Shown: positions 17,371-27,517, counted from the stretch's first letter. The stretch: 64,000 nt of DNA from SABI01 sp963663665 (GCA_963663665.2 CAXXKP010000001.1:558001-622000), one strand, 5' to 3'. Made by a program: numbers and translations. The notes: a model not told the origin generated them from the letters alone.

Positions 17371-20300
17371 CTATTCATCATCCTCATTATCATCTGAGGT
17401 ATCACCTTCGGATAACATTTCATCGGCAAAATCAACTTCATCATAATCATCTTCATCATATAATGCAGCTTTTCTTGATTCCATAAGAGATTCAACTTGA
17501 GATTCTAGATCAATTATGTTCTCTTCTTTCACTCTAATATTTCGGTACCTCTTCATTCCAGTACCTGCAGGTATTAGGTGTCCAATAATTACATTTTCTT
17601 TCAAACCCCTCAGCACGTCTCTACTACCAGCAATTGCAGCATTTGTCAAGACCTTTGTAGTCTCTTGGAATGATGCAGCAGAGATAAACGAGTCAATACT
17701 CAAAGAAGCTCTCGTAATACCAAGAAGCATAGGTCGAGCATCAGAAGGTTGTCCACCTTGTCTAATTACTCTCGCATTCTCTTCGTGGAAACGATATTTA
17801 TCAACCTGTTGACCTTGGATGAAGGAAGTATCTCCAACACCAATAATCTCTACTTTACGAAGCATCTGTCTTACTACGACACCAAGGTGTTTATCATTAA
17901 TATCTACACCTTGAAGACGATAGACTTCTTGTACTTCATCAAGCAAGAATGATTGTAAAGCATTTTCCCCTAGTATGTCTAGGATGTCATGTGGTGCAAT
18001 CGGACCATCACAAAGTCTTTCTGCTGCTTCTACTCTATCCCCATCTCTCACGAGCATATGTTTGCTCATTGGAACGAGGTGTTTAAATTGATGGTTGAAG
18101 TCATCTTCAACAATAACAATCCTTTTACCCTTTGCAACCGCACCAAAATGAACAACACCTTCAACTTGTGCTAATACAGAAGGGTTTCGAGGTTTTCTTG
18201 CTTCAAAAAGCTCGCCGACACGTGGAAGTCCTCCAGTGATATCCTTTGTTTTTACACTCTCTTTGAGAATCTTAGCAAGAATTTGTCCTTTCCTTATCTC
18301 TTTGTGATCATCAATATTTAAATATGATGAAGCAGGGAGGAAATATGTTGCAAGAATATTACCTTCATTATCATGTACAACCATTCGTGGTTGAAGGGTT
18401 TCACTGATATGTTCAGTAATCTTCTTTTCTACAGAACCAGTTTCAACGTTAATCTCTTCTCTTAATGTAGTTCCGAGCTTAATATCAATAAACTCAATCT
18501 TACCATCAAATTCAGCGATAATTGGTTCACTGAATGGGTCAAAGAGGGCAATTGTAGTTCCCTTAGAGACAAATGATGGAATTTCTACTTTTAATTGAGA
18601 ACCATTTCTAATATCAATTCTCTGTTCTTGAGCAATTACAAACAGTTCACCTTTATCTGTTATCTTCGCAACACCAATAATGTCGGAAGTAACAATGGCG
18701 CCTTTCTTATCTTTATACAAAGGCAACCCAACTGCAATAATTTCACCGTCTTTAACCAAGACTTCAGAAAGCTCTTTCTTCTCAAATTTCTCTAATACTT
18801 TTGAATAGAATAAAAATCCTTTTCTTGTAAAGAGTCTCTCCCCATCATCTGTAACAACTATCATACCAGATACGGAATTTACAAATACAGGGTAATTAAA
18901 CACAACTCTATTTTCCTCAGATCCACTTGTAGCTGTTCCTCCAACGTGGAAAGTTCTCATGGTAAGCTGTGTTCCAGGCTGTCCAATTGATTGTGCCGCA
19001 ATAATTCCAACAGCCTCTCCAATATCTACAGGACGATTAGTTGCTAAGTTTCTTCCATAACATTTTCTACACACGCCATGATGAGCTTCACAAGTAAGCA
19101 CTGTTCGAATGAGGACTTTTTCGATTCCCGATTGTTCAATCTCAATACTCTTAGCTGCTGTAATCTCTTCATTGACTTCTAGAATAAGATCACCTGTTGC
19201 AGGGTGAATAACTTTCTCTAAGGTATAACGACCTACGATTCTGTCTGACAATGGTTCAACTATCTCATCACCATCCTTCATAGCAGTCCGTTCAATCCCG
19301 TTAATAGTTCCACAATCATCTTCATTAATAACTACATCTTGAGCAATATCAACGAGTCGTCGAGTAAGATATCCAGCCTCAGCAGTTTTAAGTGCTGTAT
19401 CTGCAAGTCCCTTACGTGCTCCGTTTGTAGAGATATAGAATTCAATAATTGATAATCCCTCTTTAAAGTTAGATCTGATTGGGAATTCAATGATATCACC
19501 GGAAGGCTTAGCCATAAGACCACGCATTCCACCTAACTGACGAATCTGTGTCTTAGAACCTCTAGCACCACTGTCTGCCATCAAGTAGAGTGGGTTAAAC
19601 CCATTTTGGCTCTTCTTAAGTTCATCCATAAGTGAGTTTGAAATATCTTCAGTTGTCTTACTCCACACTTCAATAACACGGTTATAACGTTCATCTTGTG
19701 TAATATGACCTTGACGATATTGTTCTTTGATTTCAGCCTGTCTTTTATCCGCAGCTTCAACAAGAGTTGTTTTAGCATCTGGAATAATCATATCAGAGAG
19801 GCCAATTGTTGCTCCAAATAGGGTTGCATACTTAAATCCAATATCTTTTATTGAGTCAAGCATCTTCACTGCAACTGATGTCTTTTGATCTTGAATGACA
19901 TTACCTACCAGTTTCTTAAGTTCTTTATCACCAAAACAGATATTCTGGAAGCCAATTTCTTTTGGCATTTCTGCATTAAATATTACTCTTCCAGGGGTAG
20001 TTTGCACGATAGAGCCATCTTCAATCTTATATTTGATGAGAGCGTTGTAAGAAAGAGAACCTGCCTCAATAGCCATATATAATTCACTTAGGTTATCGTA
20101 ATACTTACCAGTTCCTTTTGCACCATTCATCTCTCTTGTCAGATAGTTAATCCCCAACACCATATCTTGAGACGGAAATACAATAGGTTTACCATTTGCT
20201 GGGTCAAGTAAGTTATTTGCACTAAGCATGAGGGTCCAACACTCGATTTGAGCCGCTTGAGTAAGAGGTACGTGAACAGCCATCTGGTCTCCATCAAAGT

Positions 20301-21645
20301 CAGCATTGTAAGCATGACATACTAATGGGTGGAGTTTGATAGCTTTTCCGTCAACGAGAACAGGTTCAAATGCTTGAATACCAAGTCTGTGAAGAGTAGG
20401 AGCACGGTTAAGTAACACAGGGTGTTCTCTTACCACTTCATCGAGAATTGCCCACACTTCAGGAGTCTCTTGTTCGACGAGGGCTTTTGCTTTCTTTATA
20501 TTATAAACAATATCCTTTTGAACCAATTTCTTCATAATAAATGGTTTATAGAGTTCAAGAGCCATTTTTGAAGGGAGTCCACATTGATGTAGCCTGAGTT
20601 CGGGTCCAACAACAATAACAGACCGCCCACTATAGTCTACACGTTTACCAAGAAGGTTCTGTCTAAATCGACCTTGCTTTCCTTTCAACATATCAGAAAG
20701 AGATTTAAGAGGTCTGTTTGATGACCCTTTCACGACTCTCTTCTTTTTTGAGTTATCAAACAATGCATCAACTGCTTCTTGCAACATTCTTTTTTCGTTA
20801 CGAATAATAATATCAGGTGCATGAAGGCTCATTAATCGAGTAAGTCGATTATTTCTGTTAATAACTCTCCTGTATAAATCATTTAGATCACTTGTTGCAA
20901 ATCGACCACCATCAAGTTGTACCATAGGACGAAGTTCTGGTGGAATGACAGGGATAACTGAGAGGATCATCCACTCAGGTTTATTACCGCTATCTCTAAA
21001 GTTTTCTACAACTTCGATTCTTTTTAGGAGTCTTTTATCAGCTTTCTCACCCTTTGTAATCATCGTGTGTCTGAGTTCAGCGCTAATCGCTTCAAGGTCA
21101 ATGGATTGAAGAAGAATCTGAATAGCTTCCGCTCCCATCATCGCTTGGAAAGATTCACCATATTGCTCACGAGCTTGATAATACTCATCTTCAGTGAGGA
21201 GTTGTTTCTCTTTTAAATCCGTATCTCCAGAGTTTATCACTACATACTTCTCGTAATAAAGTACCGATTGCAGTGCTGCTCTAGGAATATCAAGAAGTAA
21301 GCTCATTCGGGATGGAACAGAGCGATAATACCAGATATGAGAAACAGGGGATGCTAAATCGATATGTCCCATTCGTTCACGACGAACTTTGAAGTGCGTT
21401 ACCTCAACTCCACATCGGTCACAAATAACCCCTTTATAGCGTATAGATTTAAATTTACCACAGTAGCACTCCCACTCTTTGGTTGTGCCGAAGATCTTCT
21501 CACAGAAGAGTCCGTCACGCTCTGGGCGTAGTGTCCGGTAGTTAATTGTCTCTGGCTTCTTGACCTCACCGTAAGACCAAGCCCTAATTTGTTCAGGGCT
21601 GGCCAATTTTATCTTGATGCTGTCGAAATCCTGAATTTCCTTCAT
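17371..21645 (-). CDS. rpoC: RNA polymerase beta' subunit
   Basis: Catalytic subunit, 1424 residues from MKEIQDFDSIKIKLASPEQI. The GGGAG ribosome-binding site eight bases upstream favours this ATG over one five codons earlier. The N-terminal zinc site (CYCGK...CDRCG), the catalytic NADFDGDQM that binds the active-site magnesium, the trigger-loop/bridge-helix region and the second zinc cluster CEAHHGVCRKC are all intact. The C-terminus ends in a very acidic stretch of about 30 residues rich in Asp/Glu. Follows rpoB after 16 bases. Confidence 0.98.
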   Translation of the reverse strand: MKEIQDFDSIKIKLASPEQIRAWSYGEVKKPETINYRTLRPERDGLFCEKIFGTTKEWECYCGKFKSIRYKGVICDRCGVEVTHFKVRRERMGHIDLASPVSHIWYYRSVPSRMSLLLDIPRAALQSVLYYEKYVVINSGDTDLKEKQLLTEDEYYQAREQYGESFQAMMGAEAIQILLQSIDLEAISAELRHTMITKGEKADKRLLKRIEVVENFRDSGNKPEWMILSVIPVIPPELRPMVQLDGGRFATSDLNDLYRRVINRNNRLTRLMSLHAPDIIIRNEKRMLQEAVDALFDNSKKKRVVKGSSNRPLKSLSDMLKGKQGRFRQNLLGKRVDYSGRSVIVVGPELRLHQCGLPSKMALELYKPFIMKKLVQKDIVYNIKKAKALVEQETPEVWAILDEVVREHPVLLNRAPTLHRLGIQAFEPVLVDGKAIKLHPLVCHAYNADFDGDQMAVHVPLTQAAQIECWTLMLSANNLLDPANGKPIVFPSQDMVLGINYLTREMNGAKGTGKYYDNLSELYMAIEAGSLSYNALIKYKIEDGSIVQTTPGRVIFNAEMPKEIGFQNICFGDKELKKLVGNVIQDQKTSVAVKMLDSIKDIGFKYATLFGATIGLSDMIIPDAKTTLVEAADKRQAEIKEQYRQGHITQDERYNRVIEVWSKTTEDISNSLMDELKKSQNGFNPLYLMADSGARGSKTQIRQLGGMRGLMAKPSGDIIEFPIRSNFKEGLSIIEFYISTNGARKGLADTALKTAEAGYLTRRLVDIAQDVVINEDDCGTINGIERTAMKDGDEIVEPLSDRIVGRYTLEKVIHPATGDLILEVNEEITAAKSIEIEQSGIEKVLIRTVLTCEAHHGVCRKCYGRNLATNRPVDIGEAVGIIAAQSIGQPGTQLTMRTFHVGGTATSGSEENRVVFNYPVFVNSVSGMIVVTDDGERLFTRKGFLFYSKVLEKFEKKELSEVLVKDGEIIAVGLPLYKDKKGAIVTSDIIGVAKITDKGELFVIAQEQRIDIRNGSQLKVEIPSFVSKGTTIALFDPFSEPIIAEFDGKIEFIDIKLGTTLREEINVETGSVEKKITEHISETLQPRMVVHDNEGNILATYFLPASSYLNIDDHKEIRKGQILAKILKESVKTKDITGGLPRVGELFEARKPRNPSVLAQVEGVVHFGAVAKGKRIVIVEDDFNHQFKHLVPMSKHMLVRDGDRVEAAERLCDGPIAPHDILDILGENALQSFLLDEVQEVYRLQGVDINDKHLGVVVRQMLRKVEIIGVGDTSFIQGQQVDKYRFHEENARVIRQGGQPSDARPMLLGITRASLSIDSFISAASFQETTKVLTNAAIAGSRDVLRGLKENVIIGHLIPAGTGMKRYRNIRVKEENIIDLESQVESLMESRKAALYDEDDYDEVDFADEMLSEGDTSDDNEDDE

Positions 21646-21661
21646 CCGAAAATCTCCCATC

Positions 21662-24600
21662 TTAATTATTCGAGTTGCGTTTGTTAATCAACTCTTCATC
21701 ACGTTCGGTTAATGGTACTTGTCTATCTTTTGAGTCATATACACTCATATCAAGAGCCAATCCTCGAACTTCTTGTACTAGAACATTAAACGCTTCCGGC
21801 ATACCTGCGTTTGTAGCAGGCTCACCTTTTACTATACTTTCATAAATCTTAACTCTTCCGTTCATGTCGTCAGATTTGATTGTAAGCAATTCTTGTAATG
21901 TATTAGCCGCACCATATGCTTCAAGTGCCCACACTTCCATTTCACCAAGTCTCTGTCCACCAAATTGTGCTTTACCACCAAGCGGTTGCTGTGTAACGAG
22001 AGAGTAAGGTCCTGTTGATCTTGCATGCATTTTATCATCAACGAGATGGTGCAGTTTTAAGTAATAAATATATCCACAAAATACATCATTTACAAAAGGA
22101 ACACCGGTTCTTCCATCATATAATGTAGTCTTACTTGTTACAGGAAGATTAGCTTCTTTCATTTTTTCTTCAATGGTTTCGACACTTGCGGATTGGAACA
22201 CTGGAGAAGAGTACCATTCGTTTAACGTACTTGCAGCCCAGCCGAGCTGAGTCTCCATCAACTGCCCAATATTCATTCGAGATGGAACACCAAGAGGATT
22301 AAGACATACATCAAGAGGAGTACCATCTGCCATATAAGGCATATCCTCTTCTGGTAACACTCTAGCAACAACACCTTTATTACCATGTCGACCAGCCATT
22401 TTGTCACCTTGTCTTAATTTTCGCTTTGTTGCGATTAATACTTTCACCATCTCATCTACACCTGGAGGAAGTTCATCCCCCTCAGATCTTTTGAGTCGTT
22501 GAATATCTATTACAGTGCCCTCTGTACCATGAGGAACTTTAAGGGAGGTATCTCTTACTTCTTTAGCTTTTTCACCAAAAATTGAATTAAGTAATTTAAA
22601 TTCTGGAGTTGTATCGGATTCAGACTTTGGAGTAACCTTACCAACTAAGATATTCCCAGGTCTTACCACAGTTCCCACTCGAACAATTCCATCTTCATCT
22701 AATTGTTCTAAATTCTTTTCACTAGTATTTGGAATATCTCGTGTGAGTTTTTCTGGTCCTAGTTTTGTTTCACGAATATCAGTTGAAAACTCTTTAATAT
22801 GGATTGATGTATAAATATCTTCTTTTACAACCCTCTCACTGATAAGAACCGCATCTTCGTAGTTGTACCCATTCCAAGGTACGAATCCACACAAGATGTT
22901 TCTTCCTAGAGCGAGTTCACCATTTTCAGTTGCAGGCCCGTCTGCGAGAACTTCACCAGCGGCAACATGTTGATTCTTAAATACCACAGGTTTTTGGTTA
23001 AAACAAGTATCTTGGTTAGTTCTTTCAAACTTCTGAACATTGTACACGTCAACTTCACCAGCAATTTCAGGGTTGTCGACTGTGATTTCAATTTTTGTAG
23101 AAGAAACATAAGAAATAACACCAGCTCTCTTTGATTTAATGAGAACTCCAGAGTCATAAGCAGTTTTTGCTTCCATCCCTGTTCCCACAAACGGAGCTTC
23201 TGGGAATAAAAGAGGTACTGCCTGACGTTGCATGTTAGAACCCATCAAGGCTCTGTTAGCATCATCATGCTCTAAGAATGGGATTAGAGAGGCTGCAACG
23301 CTGATAACTTGCATAGGAGAGACATCCATATACTTCACATCGCTAGCTGGACGTGTTGTATAATCTCCACTTCTTCTTACAGGGATATCGTCATCTGCAA
23401 AAGAACCATCTTCATTAAGAACTGAATTCCCTTGAGCAATATAGAATTTTTCCTCGTCATTAGCATCAAGGTATCGATACGAAGTACTAACCTTCCCATC
23501 AATAACCTTTCTGTAAGGACTTTCTAGGAATCCATGCTTATTTACCCTAGTATAGTTTGCTAAAGAAACAATAAGACCAATATTCGGACCTTCAGGAGTT
23601 TCAATAGGACACATTCGACCATAGTGAGTATAGTGAACGTCACGAACCTCAAAACTAGCTCTATCTCGGGAAAGACCACCTGGCCCTAAAGCATTCAACC
23701 TACGTTTATGAGTAAGTTCTGCAAGTGGGTTAACTTGGTCCATGAACTGGCTAAGCTGAGAAGAACCAAAGAATTCTTTTATAGCGGCGACAATAGGTTT
23801 GTTGGAGATAAGGTCTTGTGGCTTTACTTGATTGGACTCTAAATTCATTCTCTCTCGTGCAATTCTCTCCATACGAGCGAATGCAGCACTGAGTTGGTTC
23901 TGTAAGAGTTCACCAACGCTTCTAACACGCCTATTACCAAGGTGATCAATATCGTCAACGTTCTGTTCTCCAATATATACCTTAATTAAAAAGCCCATTG
24001 TGTTAACAATATCTTGAGGAACTAAAACGGTAAGATCAGTACTTGCGTCTTCATCATCAGCTTCTTCATCGGTCCCAAACTTCTTATTGAATTTATAACG
24101 GCCGACACTACCCAAATCATATCTGCGCTCCGAGAAGAACATATCGGGAAGGTCTTTCTCTGCTCTTTCTATAGCGATCATTTCACCAGGTTGTAAAACT
24201 GCATAGATTGGAGATAAGACATCTTCTTTAGTGGGCTCATCATTCCCTTCTTGAGTATACTTCGCATCTTCTACATCTAAACAGTTAATAATAACTCTTG
24301 AGTGTAGAGATTCAGGATGTTGCTCATCAATTACTTCAATTCTCTCGATGCCATTTGCAACCAATGCTTCAATGAATGTTGGAGACAATTCATCTCCAGC
24401 ACGTAGAAGCTTAGGAGCATTCTTGCCCCCCTTGGTAGAAAAGATGTCACAATAAGCGATAGCACCAACTAATTCATCGTTACCACTCGCTTCTTTTACT
24501 AATTCAACACTTCTACTTTTGTAGAAATGACTTACAATCTTGTTACGGGAATCAAGACCAATCGCACGCAAGAAGAGAGTTCCTAGAATTCTTTTCTTTC

Positions 24601-25183
24601 TGTCGACTTTAGCATATATCAATTCTTTTTTCTTATCGTCAATTTCAAACTCTAACCAAGATCCTCTATATGGAATGATTCTTGATGAGTATACACCTTT
24701 ATCGTCAGAGAAGATTACACCAGGAGAACGGTGAATCTGGCTAACAACAACACGCTCTGCACCATTTATAATAAAGGTACCGCGTTCGGTCATTAATGGG
24801 ATATCTCCAAAATAAAGTTCTCTTTGTCGTATTTCACCAGTTCCTGTGAGTTCAAGAGCAATAGTAGCCTTAATTTGCACAGAATATGTACGCCCTTTGC
24901 GCTTACATTCAAGTTCTGAGAACTTAATGTTGTCATAATCAATGGTGTAGCCTTGATAATGGAGACACATCTCTCCATTCTGGCTTTCTATGGGAAATGT
25001 TGACTGGAACACCTGTTCTAAACCACTATCAGGATTTGTTCCCAAACCTTGACGTACTTTTTCAAGCTGGAGAAACCGTTCATAAGAATCGAGTTGAATT
25101 CCTACAAGATTTGGTAACTCACATACTTTTTCAAAATGGGCTCCAACATATGTTCTATTAATTGAATTGCCTTTGGCAACCAT
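21662..25183 (-). CDS. rpoB: RNA polymerase beta subunit
   Basis: 1173 residues from MVAKGNSINRTYVGAHF (GGAGGG site; a longer in-frame start is not conserved). The rifampicin region reads GSSQLSQFMDQVNPLAELTH then KRRLNALGPGG. The residue equivalent to E. coli Ser531 is Asn (residue 497 here, codon at 23693-23695), the substitution that accompanies natural rifampicin resistance in treponemes and borreliae. The C-terminal GDKMAGRHGNKGVVARVLPEEDMPY block is intact. It sits 150 bases after rplL, with RNA hairpins in the gap. Confidence 0.98.
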   Translation of the reverse strand: MVAKGNSINRTYVGAHFEKVCELPNLVGIQLDSYERFLQLEKVRQGLGTNPDSGLEQVFQSTFPIESQNGEMCLHYQGYTIDYDNIKFSELECKRKGRTYSVQIKATIALELTGTGEIRQRELYFGDIPLMTERGTFIINGAERVVVSQIHRSPGVIFSDDKGVYSSRIIPYRGSWLEFEIDDKKKELIYAKVDRKKRILGTLFLRAIGLDSRNKIVSHFYKSRSVELVKEASGNDELVGAIAYCDIFSTKGGKNAPKLLRAGDELSPTFIEALVANGIERIEVIDEQHPESLHSRVIINCLDVEDAKYTQEGNDEPTKEDVLSPIYAVLQPGEMIAIERAEKDLPDMFFSERRYDLGSVGRYKFNKKFGTDEEADDEDASTDLTVLVPQDIVNTMGFLIKVYIGEQNVDDIDHLGNRRVRSVGELLQNQLSAAFARMERIARERMNLESNQVKPQDLISNKPIVAAIKEFFGSSQLSQFMDQVNPLAELTHKRRLNALGPGGLSRDRASFEVRDVHYTHYGRMCPIETPEGPNIGLIVSLANYTRVNKHGFLESPYRKVIDGKVSTSYRYLDANDEEKFYIAQGNSVLNEDGSFADDDIPVRRSGDYTTRPASDVKYMDVSPMQVISVAASLIPFLEHDDANRALMGSNMQRQAVPLLFPEAPFVGTGMEAKTAYDSGVLIKSKRAGVISYVSSTKIEITVDNPEIAGEVDVYNVQKFERTNQDTCFNQKPVVFKNQHVAAGEVLADGPATENGELALGRNILCGFVPWNGYNYEDAVLISERVVKEDIYTSIHIKEFSTDIRETKLGPEKLTRDIPNTSEKNLEQLDEDGIVRVGTVVRPGNILVGKVTPKSESDTTPEFKLLNSIFGEKAKEVRDTSLKVPHGTEGTVIDIQRLKRSEGDELPPGVDEMVKVLIATKRKLRQGDKMAGRHGNKGVVARVLPEEDMPYMADGTPLDVCLNPLGVPSRMNIGQLMETQLGWAASTLNEWYSSPVFQSASVETIEEKMKEANLPVTSKTTLYDGRTGVPFVNDVFCGYIYYLKLHHLVDDKMHARSTGPYSLVTQQPLGGKAQFGGQRLGEMEVWALEAYGAANTLQELLTIKSDDMNGRVKIYESIVKGEPATNAGMPEAFNVLVQEVRGLALDMSVYDSKDRQVPLTERDEELINKRNSNN

Positions 25184-25264
25184 TGTTACCCTCCAAAGGT
25201 CGATTATTGTAAAAAATATCAAAAATTACTTGAAATTTTTCACATCGGATTAAGGACACGACCG

Positions 25265-25310
25265 GCCACCGGAGAAATATCCGGTGGCTAGCCCCTCAGG
25301 CTTACGCCTG
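25265..25310 (-). promoter_or_regulatory. Paired hairpins between rplL and rpoB
   Basis: GCCACCGG/CCGGTGGC with an eight-base loop (25265-25288) and CAGGC/GCCTG with a four-base loop (25297-25310). The position matches the rplL-rpoB spacer of E. coli, where an attenuator and an RNase III site lower rpoBC expression relative to rplL. There is no U-run directly after the stem, so processing is as likely as attenuation. Confidence 0.5.
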
Positions 25311-25332
25311 TAACACGTTGAAAAAAATCTGC

Positions 25333-25704
25333 TTATTTAACTTCAATAGTTGCGCCTGCAGCTTCAAGCTTCTCTTTAATAGTCTTTGCATCTTCTTTAG
25401 ATACAGCCTCTTTAATAGTTCCGCCAGCAGTTACTAAATCTTTTGCCTCTTTGAGACCAAGACCTGTGAGAGCACGCACTTCCTTGATTACAGGGATAGT
25501 TTTACCATCAGCAACACCCTTGAGAACGATGTCGAACTCAGTTTGTTCTTCTACTTCCTCAACAACACCTGCAACAGCACCTGCGGCAGCAACTGGAGCT
25601 GCGGCTGTTACGCCAAATTTTTCTTCCATGGCTGAAATGAGTTCTGAGATCTCCATTACAGTCATTCCTGCGATTGCTTCCAAAATTTCGTCTTTAGTAG
25701 CCAT
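25333..25704 (-). CDS. rplL: 50S ribosomal protein L7/L12
   Basis: 123-residue stalk protein. The N-terminal dimerisation helices, an Ala/Val/Glu-rich hinge (about 34-50) and the C-terminal factor-binding domain (EFDIVLKGVADGKTIPVIKEVR, GLKEAKDLV) are in order. Present in several copies per ribosome and recruits translational GTPases. Confidence 0.98.
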   Translation of the reverse strand: MATKDEILEAIAGMTVMEISELISAMEEKFGVTAAAPVAAAGAVAGVVEEVEEQTEFDIVLKGVADGKTIPVIKEVRALTGLGLKEAKDLVTAGGTIKEAVSKEDAKTIKEKLEAAGATIEVK

Positions 25705-25774
25705 ATTATCTTCTCCTTATCTTTTACGGTAATAGCATGTCTACGTGTTAGCGAAGACTAAAACCGTACTAATA

Positions 25775-26281
25775 TCAGTTTTGTTTTGCGTCGGCAACTG
25801 CCTGCAAAGTTCGAGCAAGTTTAGAAAGTGGTGCTTTGATAGTGCCCATCAATGAAGAGATGAGTTCGCCTCTTGTTGGGAGTTTACTGTATGCAGTGAT
25901 TGAATCTAGATCAAATAATTTTCCATCTAAATATGCACCTTTTACTTTTAAAGAAGAACTCTTCGCAAAATCAAAGAGAATCTTTGAAACTGCATTAGAT
26001 GCATCTTCTCCTTTTACAAGAGCTACAGCTGTAGGACCTGTAAGATTACTATCAGCACCTTTATGTCCTAAGTCATTTAAAGCGATTTTTGCAAATCGGT
26101 TCTTGACGACACGGTATTCTGATTCTTGTTTTCTAAGTTGATTTCGTAATTCAGTAATCTGTTCAACAGTAAGACCACGATAATCTGTAAAAATATATCC
26201 ATCAAAATTTGTGAATTCTGTAGACATCACTTTTACTGCATCAACTTTATACTGCGCTTTTCGAGTTTGATATTCTGCCAT
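25775..26281 (-). CDS. rplJ: 50S ribosomal protein L10
   Basis: 168-residue stalk base protein that binds L7/L12 dimers by its C-terminal helix. YRGLTVEQITELRNQLRK and VVKNRFAKIAL are the conserved N-terminal text. Only 13 bases separate it from rplA, so a classical L10 leader is not between them. The 70-base gap to rplL contains an imperfect hairpin (ACGGT/ACCGT). Confidence 0.97.
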   Translation of the reverse strand: MAEYQTRKAQYKVDAVKVMSTEFTNFDGYIFTDYRGLTVEQITELRNQLRKQESEYRVVKNRFAKIALNDLGHKGADSNLTGPTAVALVKGEDASNAVSKILFDFAKSSSLKVKGAYLDGKLFDLDSITAYSKLPTRGELISSLMGTIKAPLSKLARTLQAVADAKQN

Positions 26282-26294
26282 TTTTCTGCTCCTC

Positions 26295-26972
26295 CTAGTT
26301 CTCTTTCACAGAGACCATGACACCTGGGCCCATGGTAGAACTGAGTGAGATACTTTTAAGGAAATCACCTTTTGCATCACTCGGTTTTTTTCTGACGACT
26401 TCAGAAAGTACGACATGAGCGTTCTCAGCAATTTTATCAGCATCCATTGATACTTTTCCGATAGCTAAGTGAACAACTCCAGTTTTATCTGATCTGAATT
26501 CAACTCGCCCTTTCTTCAACTCTTCTAAGGCACCTTTGATATCAAATGTGACAGTTTGAGTCTTTGGGTTAGGCATAAGACCTCTACGACCAAGAATAGG
26601 ACCAAGACGACCTACATCTTTCATCATATCAGGTGTAGCTACAGCTACATCAAATTCCATCCAACCACCTCTGATTTTTTCAACTAAATCAACATCTCCA
26701 ACATAAGTTGCACCAGCATCTAAAGCTTCTTGTGCTTTTTCGCCTTTAGCAAATACAAGAACTTTCTTCTCAGCTGAGAATTGGTGTGGGAGAACCACTG
26801 TATCACGTACAGCCTGACTCTTCTTGAGAGAAAGGTTTAAGGACATCTCAATGGTTTCATCAAATTTAGCGAAAGCTACTTTTTTTACAAGTGTTGCTGC
26901 ATCAACAAAGCTCAAAAACTCTGTTTTATCAACTTGCTTCAATGCTTCAAGATATTTTTTACCGTGCTTCAT
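26295..26972 (-). CDS. rplA: 50S ribosomal protein L1
   Basis: 225-residue protein of the mobile L1 stalk. The ends KHGKKYLEALKQVD and SISLSSTMGPGVMVSV match the family, and VGRLGPILGRRGLMPNPKTQTV is the conserved domain II text. The start shares one base with the rplK stop. In other bacteria L1 represses its own operon by binding an rRNA-like leader. A clear mimic is present upstream of rplK. Confidence 0.98.
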   Translation of the reverse strand: MKHGKKYLEALKQVDKTEFLSFVDAATLVKKVAFAKFDETIEMSLNLSLKKSQAVRDTVVLPHQFSAEKKVLVFAKGEKAQEALDAGATYVGDVDLVEKIRGGWMEFDVAVATPDMMKDVGRLGPILGRRGLMPNPKTQTVTFDIKGALEELKKGRVEFRSDKTGVVHLAIGKVSMDADKIAENAHVVLSEVVRKKPSDAKGDFLKSISLSSTMGPGVMVSVKEN

Positions 26973-27406
26973 TATTTAGCCTCCACTTCTACGCCCATAC
27001 TTCGAGCAGTTCCTGCGATGATTTTCTTTGCAGCTTCAATATCATTCGCATTGAGGTCTGGTAATTTGGTTTGAGCAATATCAGTAAGTTGTGCTTGAGT
27101 TAACTTTGCAACTTTCTGAGTGTGAGGAACTCCTGATCCACTAGCAATACCACATGCTTTCTTAATAAGAACAGCTGCAGGAGGAGTTTTGAGAATAAAT
27201 GTAAAAGACCTATCTGAATAGACGGTGATTACAACTGGAATGATAAGCCCAGCTTCAAAGTTCTTTGTTTTATCATTGAACTGCTGAACAAATTGTGGTG
27301 CACTCACACCATGAGGACCAAGTGCTGGTCCAATTGGTGGCGCAGGGGTAGCCTTTTGGGCAGGGCACTGCAATTTAACTATTGCAGAAACCTTTTTCTT
27401 TGCCAT
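26972..27406 (-). CDS. rplK: 50S ribosomal protein L11
   Basis: 144 residues from MAKKKVSAIVKLQCPAQKATP. N-terminal domain with the Pro-rich thiostrepton-region text PPIGPALGPHGV and C-terminal rRNA-binding domain. A longer in-frame start at 27436 falls within the leader hairpin and is rejected. AAGGAG precedes the chosen ATG. Confidence 0.97.
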   Translation of the reverse strand: MAKKKVSAIVKLQCPAQKATPAPPIGPALGPHGVSAPQFVQQFNDKTKNFEAGLIIPVVITVYSDRSFTFILKTPPAAVLIKKACGIASGSGVPHTQKVAKLTQAQLTDIAQTKLPDLNANDIEAAKKIIAGTARSMGVEVEAK

Positions 27407-27420
27407 ATTATTTCTCCTTA

Positions 27421-27517
27421 CACGACAGAGATACATCTCCTCGTGCTGGTATTAACGCCTCTTCAACGAAAAGGCTCCCACCTATCACCTTACACAAAGA
27501 TGGCAGGAAGTATTATA
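27421..27517 (-). promoter_or_regulatory. L1-binding rRNA mimic in the rplK-rplA leader
   Basis: The leader contains UGUGUA, then GAUAGGUGGGAG (27475-27486), then CGUUGAAG (27461-27468). The 23S gene in this window has the same three blocks in the same order around 42933-42960, the L1-stalk helices 75-76. Immediately downstream is a hairpin CACGA/TCGTG with GAGAT/ATCTC that ends one base from TAAGGAG. A TATAAT (27512-27517) just upstream is the probable -10 of a promoter, though its -35 is poor. L1 feedback repression of rplK-rplA is the natural reading. Confidence 0.8.

Noticed and set aside
25235..25255. TGTGAAAAATTTCA, similar to a Rex operator, in the rplL-rpoB gap
   Set aside because: Outer positions do not match the 18-base consensus and the site is far from any promoter. 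Likely chance in AT-rich DNA.
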